Source: Perspicuibacillus lycopersici (lineage in GTDB: Bacteria > Bacillota > Bacilli > Bacillales > Caldibacillaceae). Taken from it: 64,000 bases of DNA. Below are positions 33,451 through 43,517 of this stretch, piece by piece. The position numbers were made by a program, and so were the translations under genes. Where the stretch lies: positions 62,001 to 126,000 of the forward strand of contig NZ_JAOUSF010000006.1 of assembly GCF_025660475.1 (NCBI RefSeq), written 5' to 3'. Numbering within the stretch: position 1 is the first letter of the stretch; each line of letters opens with the position of its first letter. The notes below the pieces were generated by a model. The model saw only the letters and a list, made by a program, of their open reading frames with translations, was not told where the DNA came from and made no database searches.

Positions 33451-34518
33451 ATGGTTTTAAATAGTTCATTTGAAATCGTGGAGCATCAGGAGGTTTCCAT
33501 CGGAGATCTCCTCCTTGAAAATGGTACAGTATTGTCAAATGCTGTTGCTAAGTATGAGCGTGTTGGCAATAGGAATGGGCAGGTTGTACTTGTTTGTCAT
33601 GCGCTAACCGGTAACGAACAAACGGTAGGCACGAACGAAAATCCTGGATGGTGGAGCGGATTAGTTGGCCGTAATCGACCGATAGATACGAATCTTTACC
33701 AGGTAATAACGTTTAATGTGTTAGGTGGTTGTCATGGTTCAACTGGACCACAAAGTATTAATGAGGTAACAGGGGAACGATACCGTGCGCAGTTTCCATT
33801 TATTACAATACGAGATATGGTGCATTTTCAAAAACAAGCATTAGAAGTACTTGGAATCAATCAGCTCCGAGCAGTCATTGGTGGATCCTTAGGTGGGATG
33901 CAAGCACTGGAATGGGGATTACTTTATCCTAATTCAGCAGAGCATATCATTGCTTTAGCAGTTACCCCTTATGTTGATGATATTGCTATTGCCTACAATC
34001 GGATTGGCATTGAAGCAATTGAAAATGATCCACTATGGAACAATGGCAATTATTGGGATGGAGCAATTCTTCCGGGTTTGAAAATTGCACGAATGATCGG
34101 TATGGTTACCTATCGAAGTGATTACCAATTGGAGGAAAGATTCCAAAGGAGCCTACAAAGGGTAGATGCTGGAAAAAAGCCATTTTACGCAGTGGAATCC
34201 TATTTAATCTATCAAGGGGATAAATTAGCAGCGAAATTTGATCCGAATAGTTATCTTACGTTACTTTATGCAATGAATAGTCATGACATTGGTAGAGACA
34301 GAGGCGGATTTCAAAAGGCATGTCAATCCTTTCTTCCGAGGTTAACACTTATTGGGTTTCAAAATGATTTGTTATATAAGCCGGAAAAGATGAAGGTATG
34401 TCAGGAGATCGTACCGAATGCCAATTTTTTTGAAGTGGAAACGAAATTTGGGCATGATGGGTTTTTAGTTGAGTTTGGAAAATGGGGATCAATTATTTAC
34501 GATTGTTTACAAGACTAA
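33451..34518 (+). CDS. metX: Homoserine O-acetyltransferase
   Basis: A 355-residue alpha/beta-hydrolase-fold enzyme that acylates homoserine with acetyl-CoA. CHALTGNEQT, NPGWWSGLVG and NVLGGCHGSTGP form the oxyanion and substrate loops, GGSLGGMQALEWGLLYP contains the nucleophile Ser, and KFGHDGFLVE the catalytic His. Its product feeds MetY encoded 17 bases upstream. Whether it uses acetyl- or succinyl-CoA cannot be proven by reading, but MetX plus MetY is the direct sulfhydrylation route. Confidence 0.92.
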   Translation: MVLNSSFEIVEHQEVSIGDLLLENGTVLSNAVAKYERVGNRNGQVVLVCHALTGNEQTVGTNENPGWWSGLVGRNRPIDTNLYQVITFNVLGGCHGSTGPQSINEVTGERYRAQFPFITIRDMVHFQKQALEVLGINQLRAVIGGSLGGMQALEWGLLYPNSAEHIIALAVTPYVDDIAIAYNRIGIEAIENDPLWNNGNYWDGAILPGLKIARMIGMVTYRSDYQLEERFQRSLQRVDAGKKPFYAVESYLIYQGDKLAAKFDPNSYLTLLYAMNSHDIGRDRGGFQKACQSFLPRLTLIGFQNDLLYKPEKMKVCQEIVPNANFFEVETKFGHDGFLVEFGKWGSIIYDCLQD

Positions 34519-34539
34519 TGGGGATGGAGGTGGACGTTT

Positions 34540-35781
34540 ATGGTAAAAAAAGCTGCAATCCTCGGTTTTGGTACAGTCGGTCAAGGAATATATGACGCAA
34601 TTCAGACACACGATGATGAGTTACAGTCCATCCTAGGCGAACCAATTGAAATCGTCGCCATTCTTGTAAAAAATGAAGACAAAGGACGTGCTGTAAATGA
34701 GGGGACAATCATCACTACTAGTTTTCAAGATATAGTATCGATTCCGGAGTTAGAAATCGTATTTGAGGCAATCGTGGATTGTGAACCAGCATTTACGTAT
34801 ATACAGGCTTTAATGAAAAAAGGTTGTCATATTATCACTGCCAATAAAAAGCTGGTTGCACACTACGGAAGTGAACTAATGGTTGCTGCTGAAAAATATG
34901 GTGTAAAGCTTCGATATGATGCTACAGTTGCTGGTGCTGTCCCAATTATTGGTGCATTGCAAACACTTTTGCGTACAAACCGGATGAATTCTTTTCAAGG
35001 GATATTAAATGGTACATCTAATTTTATTTTAACGGAAATGAGAACGAAAGGCTTATCATTTGACGATGCGCTACTACAGGCACAAACATTAGGTTATGCA
35101 GAGGCGGATCCGGCCAGTGATATTGAAGGCATCGATGCATGGAATAAATTAGTGATTTTAATTCGAACAATCACCGGAAACGAGCCTAGTACAGGTAACA
35201 TACATCGAGAAGGGATTACCTCCATATCCCAGGCATTTATTTCATTGGCAGAAAAGATTGGTTTACGCTTTAAACATTTAGCATATTTTAACCAAGCACC
35301 ATTACAATATTGGGTGAAGCCAGTTTTAATCGATGCAAGCCATCCTTTTTATCAAGTAGATGGGGTGAATAATAGTATTCATCTGGATTGCTCCCTTGCT
35401 GGAGAATTATCGTTTACTGGTCCTGGTGCTGGAAAATTACCGACAGCTAGTGCTTTGCTAGAAGATCTCGTTGGAATCTATCAAGGGATTAATGCTTATA
35501 ATGGTCAAAAAACAGTAAAACTATTACTCAACGAAAGTATTTCGGCAGAAGAGAAAAATTGGGTGATTTTTTGTAAAGAAAATCAAGTAGCGCAACTACC
35601 CAATCAGCTCCACCAATTGCAAACGTATTGTGAAGCTAGAGAAGTAGTTCTTCTTGTGAAAGGATCGGAAATAGATATCCAATTACTGCAAAATTTCCTA
35701 AAGGTTAATGTATTTGAATATATTAAAATACAGAAAGCAAAGTATGTAGAATTAACTAACGTATCCTTTTTGCATAAATGA
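34540..35781 (+). CDS. hom: Homoserine dehydrogenase
   Basis: A 413-residue enzyme that reduces aspartate semialdehyde to homoserine. The Rossmann motif LGFGTVGQGIYDAI, ITANKKLVAHYGSEL, the signature GILNGTSNFILTEM and ADPASDIEGIDAWNKLVIL are clear. The C-terminus (about 330-413) is divergent and is not a clear ACT domain. GGGATGGAGGTGGACG precedes the ATG. As third gene behind the S-box it places homoserine supply under SAM control. Confidence 0.92.
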   Translation: MVKKAAILGFGTVGQGIYDAIQTHDDELQSILGEPIEIVAILVKNEDKGRAVNEGTIITTSFQDIVSIPELEIVFEAIVDCEPAFTYIQALMKKGCHIITANKKLVAHYGSELMVAAEKYGVKLRYDATVAGAVPIIGALQTLLRTNRMNSFQGILNGTSNFILTEMRTKGLSFDDALLQAQTLGYAEADPASDIEGIDAWNKLVILIRTITGNEPSTGNIHREGITSISQAFISLAEKIGLRFKHLAYFNQAPLQYWVKPVLIDASHPFYQVDGVNNSIHLDCSLAGELSFTGPGAGKLPTASALLEDLVGIYQGINAYNGQKTVKLLLNESISAEEKNWVIFCKENQVAQLPNQLHQLQTYCEAREVVLLVKGSEIDIQLLQNFLKVNVFEYIKIQKAKYVELTNVSFLHK

Positions 35782-36123
35782 TTGTTAACGGCTAGATATT
35801 ATTATGAGAAATCTATTCTACTTAAAATTAGCCTGTTTTATAGACAATGTTGCAATTTAATGAAATAAGTTTTCTGTGTTAACCTATTTCCAACTAGCAA
35901 TATTCTTTGCGAAAAAACGATAAATAATTATTCTATGAAAATAAAATAATGTAAATCAAAAAGGAATGTCTTATAATAATTCATAGACATTCTTTTTATT
36001 TGGGCTGTTTTCAAGCAGCAACAAGCTATACAAATACATTCTTAAAAATGAACGAAAAAACAAGTGACAATGATATACATGAACAATAATTCGAGGTAGA
36101 AAACAATTTAATGGGGTGCATGT
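35782..36123. other. Intergenic region with terminator and repeat fragment
   Basis: After hom comes an AT-rich stretch. A terminator (AAAAAGGAATGTCT with AGACATTCTTTTT, about 35958-35998) is the first clear element. The following GGCTGTTTTCAAGCAGCAAC and AAGCTATACAAATAC resemble fragments of the repeat family. A spaced promoter for the chemoreceptor was not found. Confidence 0.55.
35958..35999 (+). terminator. Terminator after hom
   Basis: AAAAAGGAATGTCT pairs with AGACATTCTTTTT. Confidence 0.8.
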
Positions 36124-37827
36124 ATGCGGAAGTGGTATAGAAACACGAAAATAGGCACAAAGTATCGAATTGCATTAGTTGGAACCATTCTTTTATTCCT
36201 TGTTGCAGCAGGAATAGTCTGCTATGAATCGTATCAAATTCGAAAAAATCTCGAGACAGTTGAGAGACTTGATCAAATTAATGAGCTTGTAACGGAAATG
36301 ACGAATACATTCAACACAAAGGATATTCGTGTGGCCGATTTCGTTATCACCAAATGGGTAGCATTCTATAGTGAAGCAGAACAATTAACAACAGAGCTAG
36401 AATCACTTGCTGACCAAATAACGCCATTGTTACAGGAGAAAGAACAAATAGAATTAATGAAGGAAATTAGGGATAATTTTGCATTGCATCATGATGTTTT
36501 TGTTAATGGAATTTACCCGGCAATCCAAAGCACCAATAATGCCGCCGCATTAGAAGAACGATCCTTGGCGCGAGATATCCGACTGGAAACAGTGGAAATG
36601 TTGGACGAGCTATTAAAAATGACGGAAGCAGATAATCTCCACGCACTGGAACAAACGGAACTCAAACAAAATCAGAGTATGATTGTATTAATCATTTCTA
36701 TCGTTGTGGCAACTGTCTTTGGTGGATTGCTACTATTATTCATCAATCGGGGAGTAAAACGAAACTTAAGTAAAGTCGTGTCCGTTGCGAATGAAATCGC
36801 TAATGGCAATTTACAAGTTCTTGATTTGGACTATGTCTATAAGGATGAAATTGGGCAATTAAGCCAATCGATAAATACGATGAAATCGAATTTAAACACG
36901 ATGATTACACACCTATCCTATGTGTCTAACCGCGTATTTGATAAAAGTAAAGAGCTAACCGAATTTGCAGATGAGCTTCAATCTGGTGGGGAGCAAATAG
37001 CTGCTACAATGGAAGAATTATCGAGTGGGTCGGAAGAACAAGCCCAATCAGCGAATAATTTATTTGAACAAACGAAGCATTATTTAGATACAATTGCTGC
37101 TGTTGTTTACCAAACAGAAGAAACGAAACAATTATCGGAAAATATGATTACAATCACCAATAAAGGAAATAAAAATATGGATACAACGGTTGGTCAAATG
37201 AAGGTCATTCATGAAAAAATTGATCAATCCTTTGAAGGACTTAAAGGGCTAGACGAGAAAATCAAAAATATTAGTAGTTTAACATCGGTTATAAAAGAAA
37301 TTGCAGAACAAACGAATTTATTAGCATTAAATGCTTCCATTGAGGCAGCAAGAGCAGGGGAGCATGGAAAAGGCTTTGCAGTAGTTGCGAATGAGGTTCG
37401 GAAATTAGCCGTACAAGTTAAAGCTTCCGTAAAAGATATTAGTGGTATTTTAATTGATATTCAAGAAGAATCGGATTCCGTATTAACTTCCTTAGAAGAA
37501 GGTTATCTATTGGTTCGTAATGGTACTGAGCAAATGCATATTACCGAGGCAACCTTTGACGATATGTTAGTGATAATTGAAGAAGTCGGTAAACAAATCA
37601 GTACAATGACCGAAACATTATATGAAGTCATTGAGAATTCACAAACGATCGGGGCATCAATTGAAACCATTGCAGCAGTTTCTGAGCAATCAACTGCAGG
37701 AATAGAAGAAACGACAGCAACCGTACAACAAGCAAATGGATATATGGAGAAAATTCATAGTAATGCTGTTGAGCTTGAGCAAGAATCGGAAAAGTTAAAA
37801 GAAGTGATGAAAAAGTTTACTATTTAA
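36124..37827 (+). CDS. Methyl-accepting chemotaxis protein
   Basis: A 567-residue chemoreceptor. There are two membrane segments (about 17-37 and 190-210) around a four-helix-type sensor of about 150 residues, a HAMP domain (about 211-265), and a signalling domain with the conserved hairpin tip [40 protein letters not shown]. It would signal to CheA/CheW at the cell pole. The sensor region has no recognisable ligand motif. It is a single gene closed by a terminator. Confidence 0.93.
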   Translation: MRKWYRNTKIGTKYRIALVGTILLFLVAAGIVCYESYQIRKNLETVERLDQINELVTEMTNTFNTKDIRVADFVITKWVAFYSEAEQLTTELESLADQITPLLQEKEQIELMKEIRDNFALHHDVFVNGIYPAIQSTNNAAALEERSLARDIRLETVEMLDELLKMTEADNLHALEQTELKQNQSMIVLIISIVVATVFGGLLLLFINRGVKRNLSKVVSVANEIANGNLQVLDLDYVYKDEIGQLSQSINTMKSNLNTMITHLSYVSNRVFDKSKELTEFADELQSGGEQIAATMEELSSGSEEQAQSANNLFEQTKHYLDTIAAVVYQTEETKQLSENMITITNKGNKNMDTTVGQMKVIHEKIDQSFEGLKGLDEKIKNISSLTSVIKEIAEQTNLLALNASIEAARAGEHGKGFAVVANEVRKLAVQVKASVKDISGILIDIQEESDSVLTSLEEGYLLVRNGTEQMHITEATFDDMLVIIEEVGKQISTMTETLYEVIENSQTIGASIETIAAVSEQSTAGIEETTATVQQANGYMEKIHSNAVELEQESEKLKEVMKKFTI

Positions 37828-37832
37828 TTAAT

Positions 37833-37878
37833 AGAAAAAGAGGAATTGCTAAAAATAATAGCAGTTCCTCTTTTTTAT
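37833..37878 (+). terminator. Terminator after the chemoreceptor gene
   Basis: AAAAAGAGGAATTGCTA pairs with TAGCAGTTCCTCTTTTTT (G-U pair included). Confidence 0.85.
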
Positions 37879-37919
37879 ATGCAAGTTTCTGAATTAATAA
37901 ATAAAATTAAAAAAACCTA

Positions 37920-37947
37920 TTGCAACCCAATAGAATCAGTGTATAAT
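37920..37947 (+). promoter_or_regulatory. Promoter of the polyamine operon
   Basis: TTGCAA at 37920-37925 and TATAAT at 37942-37947 with a 16-base spacer. Confidence 0.65.
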
Positions 37948-37967
37948 AGGGAATTGTGAAGAAAATC

Positions 37968-38019
37968 AAGTAAACTTAAAGTTTTATAAAAATAAACTTT
38001 TTTCACTTAAAGTTTACTT
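37968..38019. promoter_or_regulatory. Inverted-repeat operator of the polyamine operon
   Basis: AAGTAAACTTAAAG (37968-37981) and CTTAAAGTTTACTT (38006-38019) are inverted copies matching at 12 of 14 positions. A third GAGTAAAC follows at 38021. They lie just downstream of the promoter. The encoded XRE-cupin regulator is the likely ligand-responsive binder. Confidence 0.6.
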
Positions 38020-38051
38020 GGAGTAAACAAAATGAATGATTGGGGTCCACT

Positions 38052-38594
38052 ATGCGAATTGGTAAGAAAATCAAAAATTTACGATTAAAAAAAGGGTTAA
38101 CACAAGAAGAGCTAGGAGAAAGAACGGATCTAAGCAAAGGTTATATTTCGCAAATTGAGCGTGATTTAAGTTCACCATCGATCGAAACTTTCTTTGACAT
38201 ACTGGAAGTATTAGGGTGTTCCCCAAGGGATTTTTTTGATGATAAGGAAAATGAGCAAAAAGTTATTTATGGGGAAGATGATCAAACAGAGTATATTGAT
38301 GAAGAGCTCGGCTATAAGATCCAGTGGCTAGTCCCGGAATCCAATGAAAATGATATGGAACCGATTTTACTTACACTTGAACCGAATGGGAAGTTTAAAG
38401 AATTTGAGCCATCACTTTCTGAAACATTTGCCTTTGTATTAAAAGGACAAGTAGTAATCAAGCTAGGGAAAAGAAGCTATTTTGCCAAAGCAGGAGATTC
38501 AATTTATTTTCATGCCTCTGACGACCATCAAATAATGAATGATTTTCATGGAGTATCAGAGCTTTTACTCGTAGCAACCGAATCGTATTTATAA
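38052..38594 (+). CDS. XRE-cupin transcriptional regulator (PuuR-like)
   Basis: A 180-residue regulator. An N-terminal XRE helix-turn-helix (IGKKIKNLRLKKGLTQEELG, ERTDLSKGYISQIERDLSSP, about 2-45) is joined to a C-terminal cupin barrel (about 105-178; FKEFEPSLSETFAFVLKGQV, FAKAGDSIYFHASDDHQIMN). This layout is that of PuuR, the putrescine-responsive repressor. It is encoded first in a potABCD operon. ATG at 38052 is used; a TTG four codons earlier is possible. Confidence 0.85.
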   Translation: MRIGKKIKNLRLKKGLTQEELGERTDLSKGYISQIERDLSSPSIETFFDILEVLGCSPRDFFDDKENEQKVIYGEDDQTEYIDEELGYKIQWLVPESNENDMEPILLTLEPNGKFKEFEPSLSETFAFVLKGQVVIKLGKRSYFAKAGDSIYFHASDDHQIMNDFHGVSELLLVATESYL

Positions 38595-38667
38595 TCAATC
38601 AAATCTAGTAGCTTGATGTGATCTCATCACGTAAAGAAAATACATAGGAATCGAAGGGGGATTAATT

Positions 38668-39780
38668 TTGTCAACTAGTACAATTATTCGTTTTGAAAAT
38701 GTAACAAAGCAGTATGATAATGATGCTGCAGTACTGGACAATGTCAGCTTTGAAATGGAACGCGGGAAGTTTTATACACTTCTTGGTCCTTCCGGTTGTG
38801 GAAAAACAACAATATTACGTCTTATTTCTGGACTAGTAGAAGCGTCACATGGGAAAATTTACATCAATGATAAATTAGTAAATGATGTACCAGCAAATAA
38901 ACGCCAAGTAAATACAGTGTTTCAAGACTATGCTCTATTTCCGCATCTAAATGTATTTGAAAATGTAGCCTTTGGACTTCGTGTGAAAAAGCTGAAAAAT
39001 GCTGACATCCAGAAAAAGGTTCAAGAGGCGCTTCGTTTCGTTAACTTAGAGGCATACGAAAATAGAGAAATTAGTGAAATGTCTGGTGGGCAAAGACAGC
39101 GGGTTGCTATTGCGCGTGCAATTGTAAATGAGCCCGAGGTGCTTCTATTAGATGAGCCGTTGTCTGCTCTTGATTTGAAGTTGCGAACAGAAATGCAATA
39201 TGAGCTTCGCGAGCTCCAACGTAGATTAGGAATTACCTTTGTGTTTGTCACACATGATCAAGAAGAAGCATTAGCAATGAGTGATGAAATCTTTGTTATT
39301 AATAAAGGCAAAATCCAGCAAAGAGGTGTCCCTACGGATATTTATGATGAACCGATTAATCGCTTTGTAGCAGACTTTATCGGCGAATCGAATATTATCC
39401 AAGGAAAGATGCTTCGTGACTTTGTAGTACAATTTGATGGAAAAGAGTTTGAATGTGTCGATCAAGGCTTCAATCCGAATGAATCAGTAGAGGTTGTTAT
39501 CCGTCCAGAGGACTTAGAAATTACGACAAAGGAAAAAGGGCATTTAAAGGTGAAAGTGGATTCCCAGCTATTCCGTGGTGTTCATTATGAAATTTGCGGA
39601 TATGATGAGAATGGAAATGAATGGATTGTACATTCCACGAAAAAAGCAGTAGTTGGCGAAGAAATTGGCTTGTATTTTGAACCTGAGGCTATTCATGTCA
39701 TGAGACTAGGGGAAACAGAAGAAGAATTTGATGCACGTCTAGAAGCCTATGATGATCAGGGTGTTGAAAATGGAAACTAG
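38668..39780 (+). CDS. potA: Spermidine/putrescine ABC transporter ATPase
   Basis: A 370-residue ABC ATPase. Walker A is GPSGCGKTT, the Q-loop is [20 protein letters not shown], the signature is [15 protein letters not shown], Walker B is [13 protein letters not shown], and the H-loop is [11 protein letters not shown]-terminal TOBE domain (about 285-350) gives the length typical of PotA. AAGGGGGATTAATTTTG precedes the start (TTG-ATG region: the reading starts at TTG 38668). It heads the transporter genes and overlaps potB. Confidence 0.92.
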   Translation: MSTSTIIRFENVTKQYDNDAAVLDNVSFEMERGKFYTLLGPSGCGKTTILRLISGLVEASHGKIYINDKLVNDVPANKRQVNTVFQDYALFPHLNVFENVAFGLRVKKLKNADIQKKVQEALRFVNLEAYENREISEMSGGQRQRVAIARAIVNEPEVLLLDEPLSALDLKLRTEMQYELRELQRRLGITFVFVTHDQEEALAMSDEIFVINKGKIQQRGVPTDIYDEPINRFVADFIGESNIIQGKMLRDFVVQFDGKEFECVDQGFNPNESVEVVIRPEDLEITTKEKGHLKVKVDSQLFRGVHYEICGYDENGNEWIVHSTKKAVVGEEIGLYFEPEAIHVMRLGETEEEFDARLEAYDDQGVENGN

Positions 39781-40570
39781 AAGCAGAAATCTTTATTTAA
39801 TCCCTTATGTCTTATGGATTGCCTTATTTGTTATCACGCCAATTCTACTCATTGTTTATTACTCTTTTATTGATATTCATGGCAATTTTTCTTTAATAAA
39901 CTACCAAAAATTTTTTACACCAGTTTATTTGAAAATGACGCTTAGTTCCTTTTGGTATGCATTTTTGATTACTGCCTTTACGTTAATTGTTGCCTATCCA
40001 ACGGCATTTTTACTAACGAAGACGAAATATAAGCACTTATGGTTGTTATTAATTATTGTTCCTTCGTGGATTAATTTGCTGTTAAAAGCTTACGCATTTC
40101 TAGGAATCTTTGGTACCTTTGGATTTGCCAATGCGATGCTTGAAGTGTTTGGTATTGGTACGAAACAAATTTTATTTACTGATTTTAGCTTTATATTTGT
40201 ATCGGTATATATCTTTATACCATTTATGATTTTACCTATTTTCAATGCATTAGATAAATTGAATCCAACCTTTGTAGATGCATCACGTGACTTAGGTGCT
40301 TCTGGATGGACAACATTTTGGAAGGTAATTGTTCCATTAACGATCGATGGGGTCAAATCTGGCTGTCAGGTTGTCTTCATTCCGGCACTAAGCTTATTTA
40401 TGCTTACTCGCCTCATTGCAGGAAACCGTGTAATTACATTAGGAACTGCTGTGGAACAACATTTTCTTGTAACGCAAGATTGGGGCATGGGTTCAACTAT
40501 TGCAGTATTTTTAGTCATTATTATGGCAGTGATTATGTTTTTCACTGGAAATCGGAAACGGGGGTTATAA
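39770..40570 (+). CDS. potB: Spermidine/putrescine ABC transporter permease
   Basis: A 266-residue permease with six membrane segments. The EAA loop, which contacts PotA, is [23 protein letters not shown] at 39770 lies inside the end of potA (11-base overlap). The frame is open further upstream, but that part is antiparallel to nothing useful and lacks a ribosome site. It pairs with PotC. Confidence 0.92.
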   Translation: METRSRNLYLIPYVLWIALFVITPILLIVYYSFIDIHGNFSLINYQKFFTPVYLKMTLSSFWYAFLITAFTLIVAYPTAFLLTKTKYKHLWLLLIIVPSWINLLLKAYAFLGIFGTFGFANAMLEVFGIGTKQILFTDFSFIFVSVYIFIPFMILPIFNALDKLNPTFVDASRDLGASGWTTFWKVIVPLTIDGVKSGCQVVFIPALSLFMLTRLIAGNRVITLGTAVEQHFLVTQDWGMGSTIAVFLVIIMAVIMFFTGNRKRGL

Positions 40571-40571
40571 G

Positions 40572-41375
40572 ATGAAGAAAAAATTTAAACTATCGAATCT
40601 TTATCTAGTGGTGATCTTCATCATTTTATACGTACCGATTTTCTATTTAATGTTTTATTCCTTCAATAGTGGTGGGAAAATGTATGATTTTGAAGGATTT
40701 ACATTGGATTGGTATAAGGAATTATTTCAGGATTCTCGCTTACTCATTATTGTTTTAAATACAATCATCATTGCGTTATTGTCTGCTGGGATTTCTACTG
40801 TGCTAGGAATATCCGGAGCAATTGCGATATGGTATGTTCGAAAAGTATATGCAAAAAATTTCCTTTTATCATTAAATAATGTATTAATTGTGAGTCCAGA
40901 TGTTATTATCGGTGCATCCTTCTTAATTTTATTTACATTCGTTGGGATAAAATTAGGATTTACATCGGTATTATTATCACATATTGCATTTAATGTACCG
41001 ATTGTTGTATTAATGGTGTTACCGAAGCTTCAAGAAATGGGTGCATCGTTAATTGATGCAGCACGTGATCTTGGCGCCAGTCGCTGGGATGTATTGTCAA
41101 AAGTTGTTTTACCGTACATTACGCCAGGGATTTTTGCGGGATTTTTCATGGCACTTACGTATTCACTTGACGACTTTGCGGTAACGTTCTTCGTAACGGG
41201 GAATGGGTTTACAACATTATCAGTAGAAATTTATTCATTAGCTCGTAGAGGAATATCGTTAAATATTAACGCATTATCCACATTATTATTTGTCTTTACA
41301 TTATTGCTTGTTGTCGGCTACTACTTCATTACGAAGCGAAATGCTCGCCCGATTGGATTGGGGGCAAGAAAATGA
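40572..41375 (+). CDS. potC: Spermidine/putrescine ABC transporter permease
   Basis: A 267-residue permease with six membrane segments and the EAA loop DAARDLGASRWDVLSKVVLP. YSLDDFAVTFFVTGNGFTTL is a PotC-typical stretch. The ATG follows CGGGGGTTATAAG, one base after the potB stop. Confidence 0.93.
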   Translation: MKKKFKLSNLYLVVIFIILYVPIFYLMFYSFNSGGKMYDFEGFTLDWYKELFQDSRLLIIVLNTIIIALLSAGISTVLGISGAIAIWYVRKVYAKNFLLSLNNVLIVSPDVIIGASFLILFTFVGIKLGFTSVLLSHIAFNVPIVVLMVLPKLQEMGASLIDAARDLGASRWDVLSKVVLPYITPGIFAGFFMALTYSLDDFAVTFFVTGNGFTTLSVEIYSLARRGISLNINALSTLLFVFTLLLVVGYYFITKRNARPIGLGARK

Positions 41376-42445
41376 AAAAATTAATTCAAGCATTAGTTGC
41401 CTTATTTGTCGTTTCCTTTCTTTTGATTTTTTGGGTTGATAAATTAAATAGCTCACAAGGATATTCTGGTGGAAACACGATAACTGTATATAACTGGGGG
41501 GGTTATATTGATCCAACATTGATTGATCAATTTGAAGAGGAAACTGGCCTAACCGTAATTTATGAAACCTTTGATTCGAATGAGGCTGCTATGACAAAAA
41601 TTCAGCAGGGGGGAACATCCTATGATGTAGCAGTTCCTTCTGAATATGCGATTGAACAAATGGTGGAGGACGATTTATTGTATAAAATCGATCACTCGAA
41701 AATCCCAAATTTAAAAAATATTGATGAGCGGTTTTTAGATCTTTCCTTCGATCCGGGAAATCAATATTCCATTCCGTATTTTTGGGGAACGGTAGGAATT
41801 GCCTACAATCCAACCCTTTTAGGAGATCGTGAATTTAACAGCTGGAATGATTTATGGGCAGACGATTTGAGAAATCAAATTCTCCTAGTGGATGGAGCTA
41901 GAGAAGTAATGGGATTTGGTTTAAACAGTTTAAACTATTCGTTAAATGATACAAATAAAGATCATTTACAAGAAGCAAAGGAAAAATTAGAAGATTTGCA
42001 GCCGAATATTAAAGGAATAGTCGGTGACGAAATTAGCATGCTTTTAGCAAATGGCGAAGCAGCGATTGGTGTTGTATGGTCAGGGGTCGCAGCTGATATT
42101 ATGTGGGAAAATGAAGCGCTAGAATATGTCGTACCAGAAGAAGGTTCGAATTTATGGTTTGACAGTATGGTGATTCCGAAAACGGCGAAAAATATCGATG
42201 GGGCACATCAATTCATTAATTTTATGCTTAATGCTGAGATTGCTGCCCAAAATACAGATTGGGTAGGCTATTCTACTCCGAATAAAGCAGCGATGGAGTT
42301 GTTGCCGGAAGAAACGGTTACGGATGAACGTTTTTATCCATCACCAGAATTAACAGCGAAGCTCGAAGTATATGAAAATCTAGGAAAAGAAATGCTAGGC
42401 TATTATAATGAACTGTACTTACAGTTTAAAATGCATAAAAAGTAA
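41372..42445 (+). CDS. potD: Spermidine/putrescine-binding protein (membrane-anchored)
   Basis: A 357-residue type-2 periplasmic-binding-type protein. ITVYNWGGYIDPTLIDQFEE, YDVAVPSEYAIEQM, YFWGTVGIAYNP and GAHQFINFMLN are PotD motifs, and the aromatic pocket residues are present. The N-terminus is a hydrophobic segment (about 4-24) with no lipobox cysteine, so it is probably held by an uncleaved anchor rather than lipid. Its ATG overlaps the potC stop (ATGA). Confidence 0.92.
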   Translation: MKKLIQALVALFVVSFLLIFWVDKLNSSQGYSGGNTITVYNWGGYIDPTLIDQFEEETGLTVIYETFDSNEAAMTKIQQGGTSYDVAVPSEYAIEQMVEDDLLYKIDHSKIPNLKNIDERFLDLSFDPGNQYSIPYFWGTVGIAYNPTLLGDREFNSWNDLWADDLRNQILLVDGAREVMGFGLNSLNYSLNDTNKDHLQEAKEKLEDLQPNIKGIVGDEISMLLANGEAAIGVVWSGVAADIMWENEALEYVVPEEGSNLWFDSMVIPKTAKNIDGAHQFINFMLNAEIAAQNTDWVGYSTPNKAAMELLPEETVTDERFYPSPELTAKLEVYENLGKEMLGYYNELYLQFKMHKK

Positions 42446-42450
42446 AGAAG

Positions 42451-42488
42451 AAAAGGCTATTGCTTTCAATAGAAGCAATAGCCTTTTC
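42451..42488. terminator. Bidirectional terminator after potD
   Basis: AAAAGGCTATTGCTT pairs with AAGCAATAGCCTTTT around a seven-base loop between convergent genes. Confidence 0.85.
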
Positions 42489-42505
42489 ACGTATGAATAT
42501 AATGT

Positions 42506-43123
42506 TTATAATGGCAGTAATTTTTTTAAAGCAGCTACCGGGCTGAACTCAGCAAGCTCATTTTCTAAAATTAGTTCTTGTTCAAGTAAAGGGTAATTAT
42601 AAAGTCTACCTTCATAAATAATTTCAAATGAATGGTGCTCATAAAAATCATGTGGTGTTACAAGTGCAGATGGTAGATCCCATAGTGGCATTCCACTCCG
42701 TTTAAAAACCTCTGCAACAAATTGGGAACAGAAAAAAGAATTTTTCTTTTTTATTGGATAATTCAGGAGCACCCCAAATAAACCAATAAAATTATAGGTA
42801 AACAGCTCTTTATTTGATTCGAAAAACTGAACTGTGTTGGCTATTTTTTTATATTCTTCCTCTGATACATTAATTTTTAAAAGCAGACATCTTGTGTTTT
42901 GAAAATATCGATAGGTACCGTAATAAATATCCTCTTTTACAAAACCAGCAATTAAAGGATTTCTTGGTTGTTTACGGCCGAAACTATACATCTCGGATAA
43001 TTTCTCGTCAAACACAAGTGACACATGATTATATGGTGCGTTTGTAAACCATTTAATAACCCGGTTAAGTAAAGTCCCAGTATCCGTTAAAAGGATGTAA
43101 ATGACTTTATTTTTGTTTTCCAT
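42506..43123 (-). CDS. Permuted papain-fold (NlpC/P60-like, YiiX-type) protein
   Basis: A 205-residue cytosolic-looking protein. The pair NHVSLVF (His about 33) and NSFFCSQFVAEVFKRSG (Cys about 127) gives His before Cys, the order of circularly permuted NlpC/P60 (YiiX/LRAT-type) enzymes. Such proteins hydrolyse amides or transfer acyl groups, sometimes on lipids or peptidoglycan. There is no signal peptide. AGGGAGAATGAG precedes the ATG at 43123. It stands alone. The precise activity is unknown. Confidence 0.7.
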   Translation of the reverse strand: MENKNKVIYILLTDTGTLLNRVIKWFTNAPYNHVSLVFDEKLSEMYSFGRKQPRNPLIAGFVKEDIYYGTYRYFQNTRCLLLKINVSEEEYKKIANTVQFFESNKELFTYNFIGLFGVLLNYPIKKKNSFFCSQFVAEVFKRSGMPLWDLPSALVTPHDFYEHHSFEIIYEGRLYNYPLLEQELILENELAEFSPVAALKKLLPL

Positions 43124-43517
43124 AATCTCATTCTCCCTACGCAGTATCCCCAAAAATACGTTAAAAATTTTATCTATTGAGTTCGATTAGGAATTTGTAT
43201 TATTAATGACGTATTAGAAGCTAAGAAAGTTTCAAAATATCAAGAAATATATATTTTAATCATAAGGCATTCCTTGAAAAATACAAGTACTAATTAATTT
43301 AATTTTTTCAATATTTTTGTAAAATAATTGTAATATAATTTTGAGAAAGCATCTGTTATGAAAATGGTATGGTAAAATCAAATCACAAATCTTTTCTAGT
43401 ATACATGGATAGAATAAAATCGTAAACAATTTAATTGTTAGTTCTATTCCAACTCTATTGATTGGTATATATAATAGTGGTAGTGATTTTTGAAAAAGCT
43501 TAAAAGGAGCAAACAAA
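43124..43517. other. Divergent intergenic region before the ypuA-like gene
   Basis: Very AT-rich. TATAAT at 43470-43475 with a poor -35 (TTCCAA at 43447) may be the promoter of the gene at 43518. No repeat copy or hairpin was seen. Confidence 0.35.
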
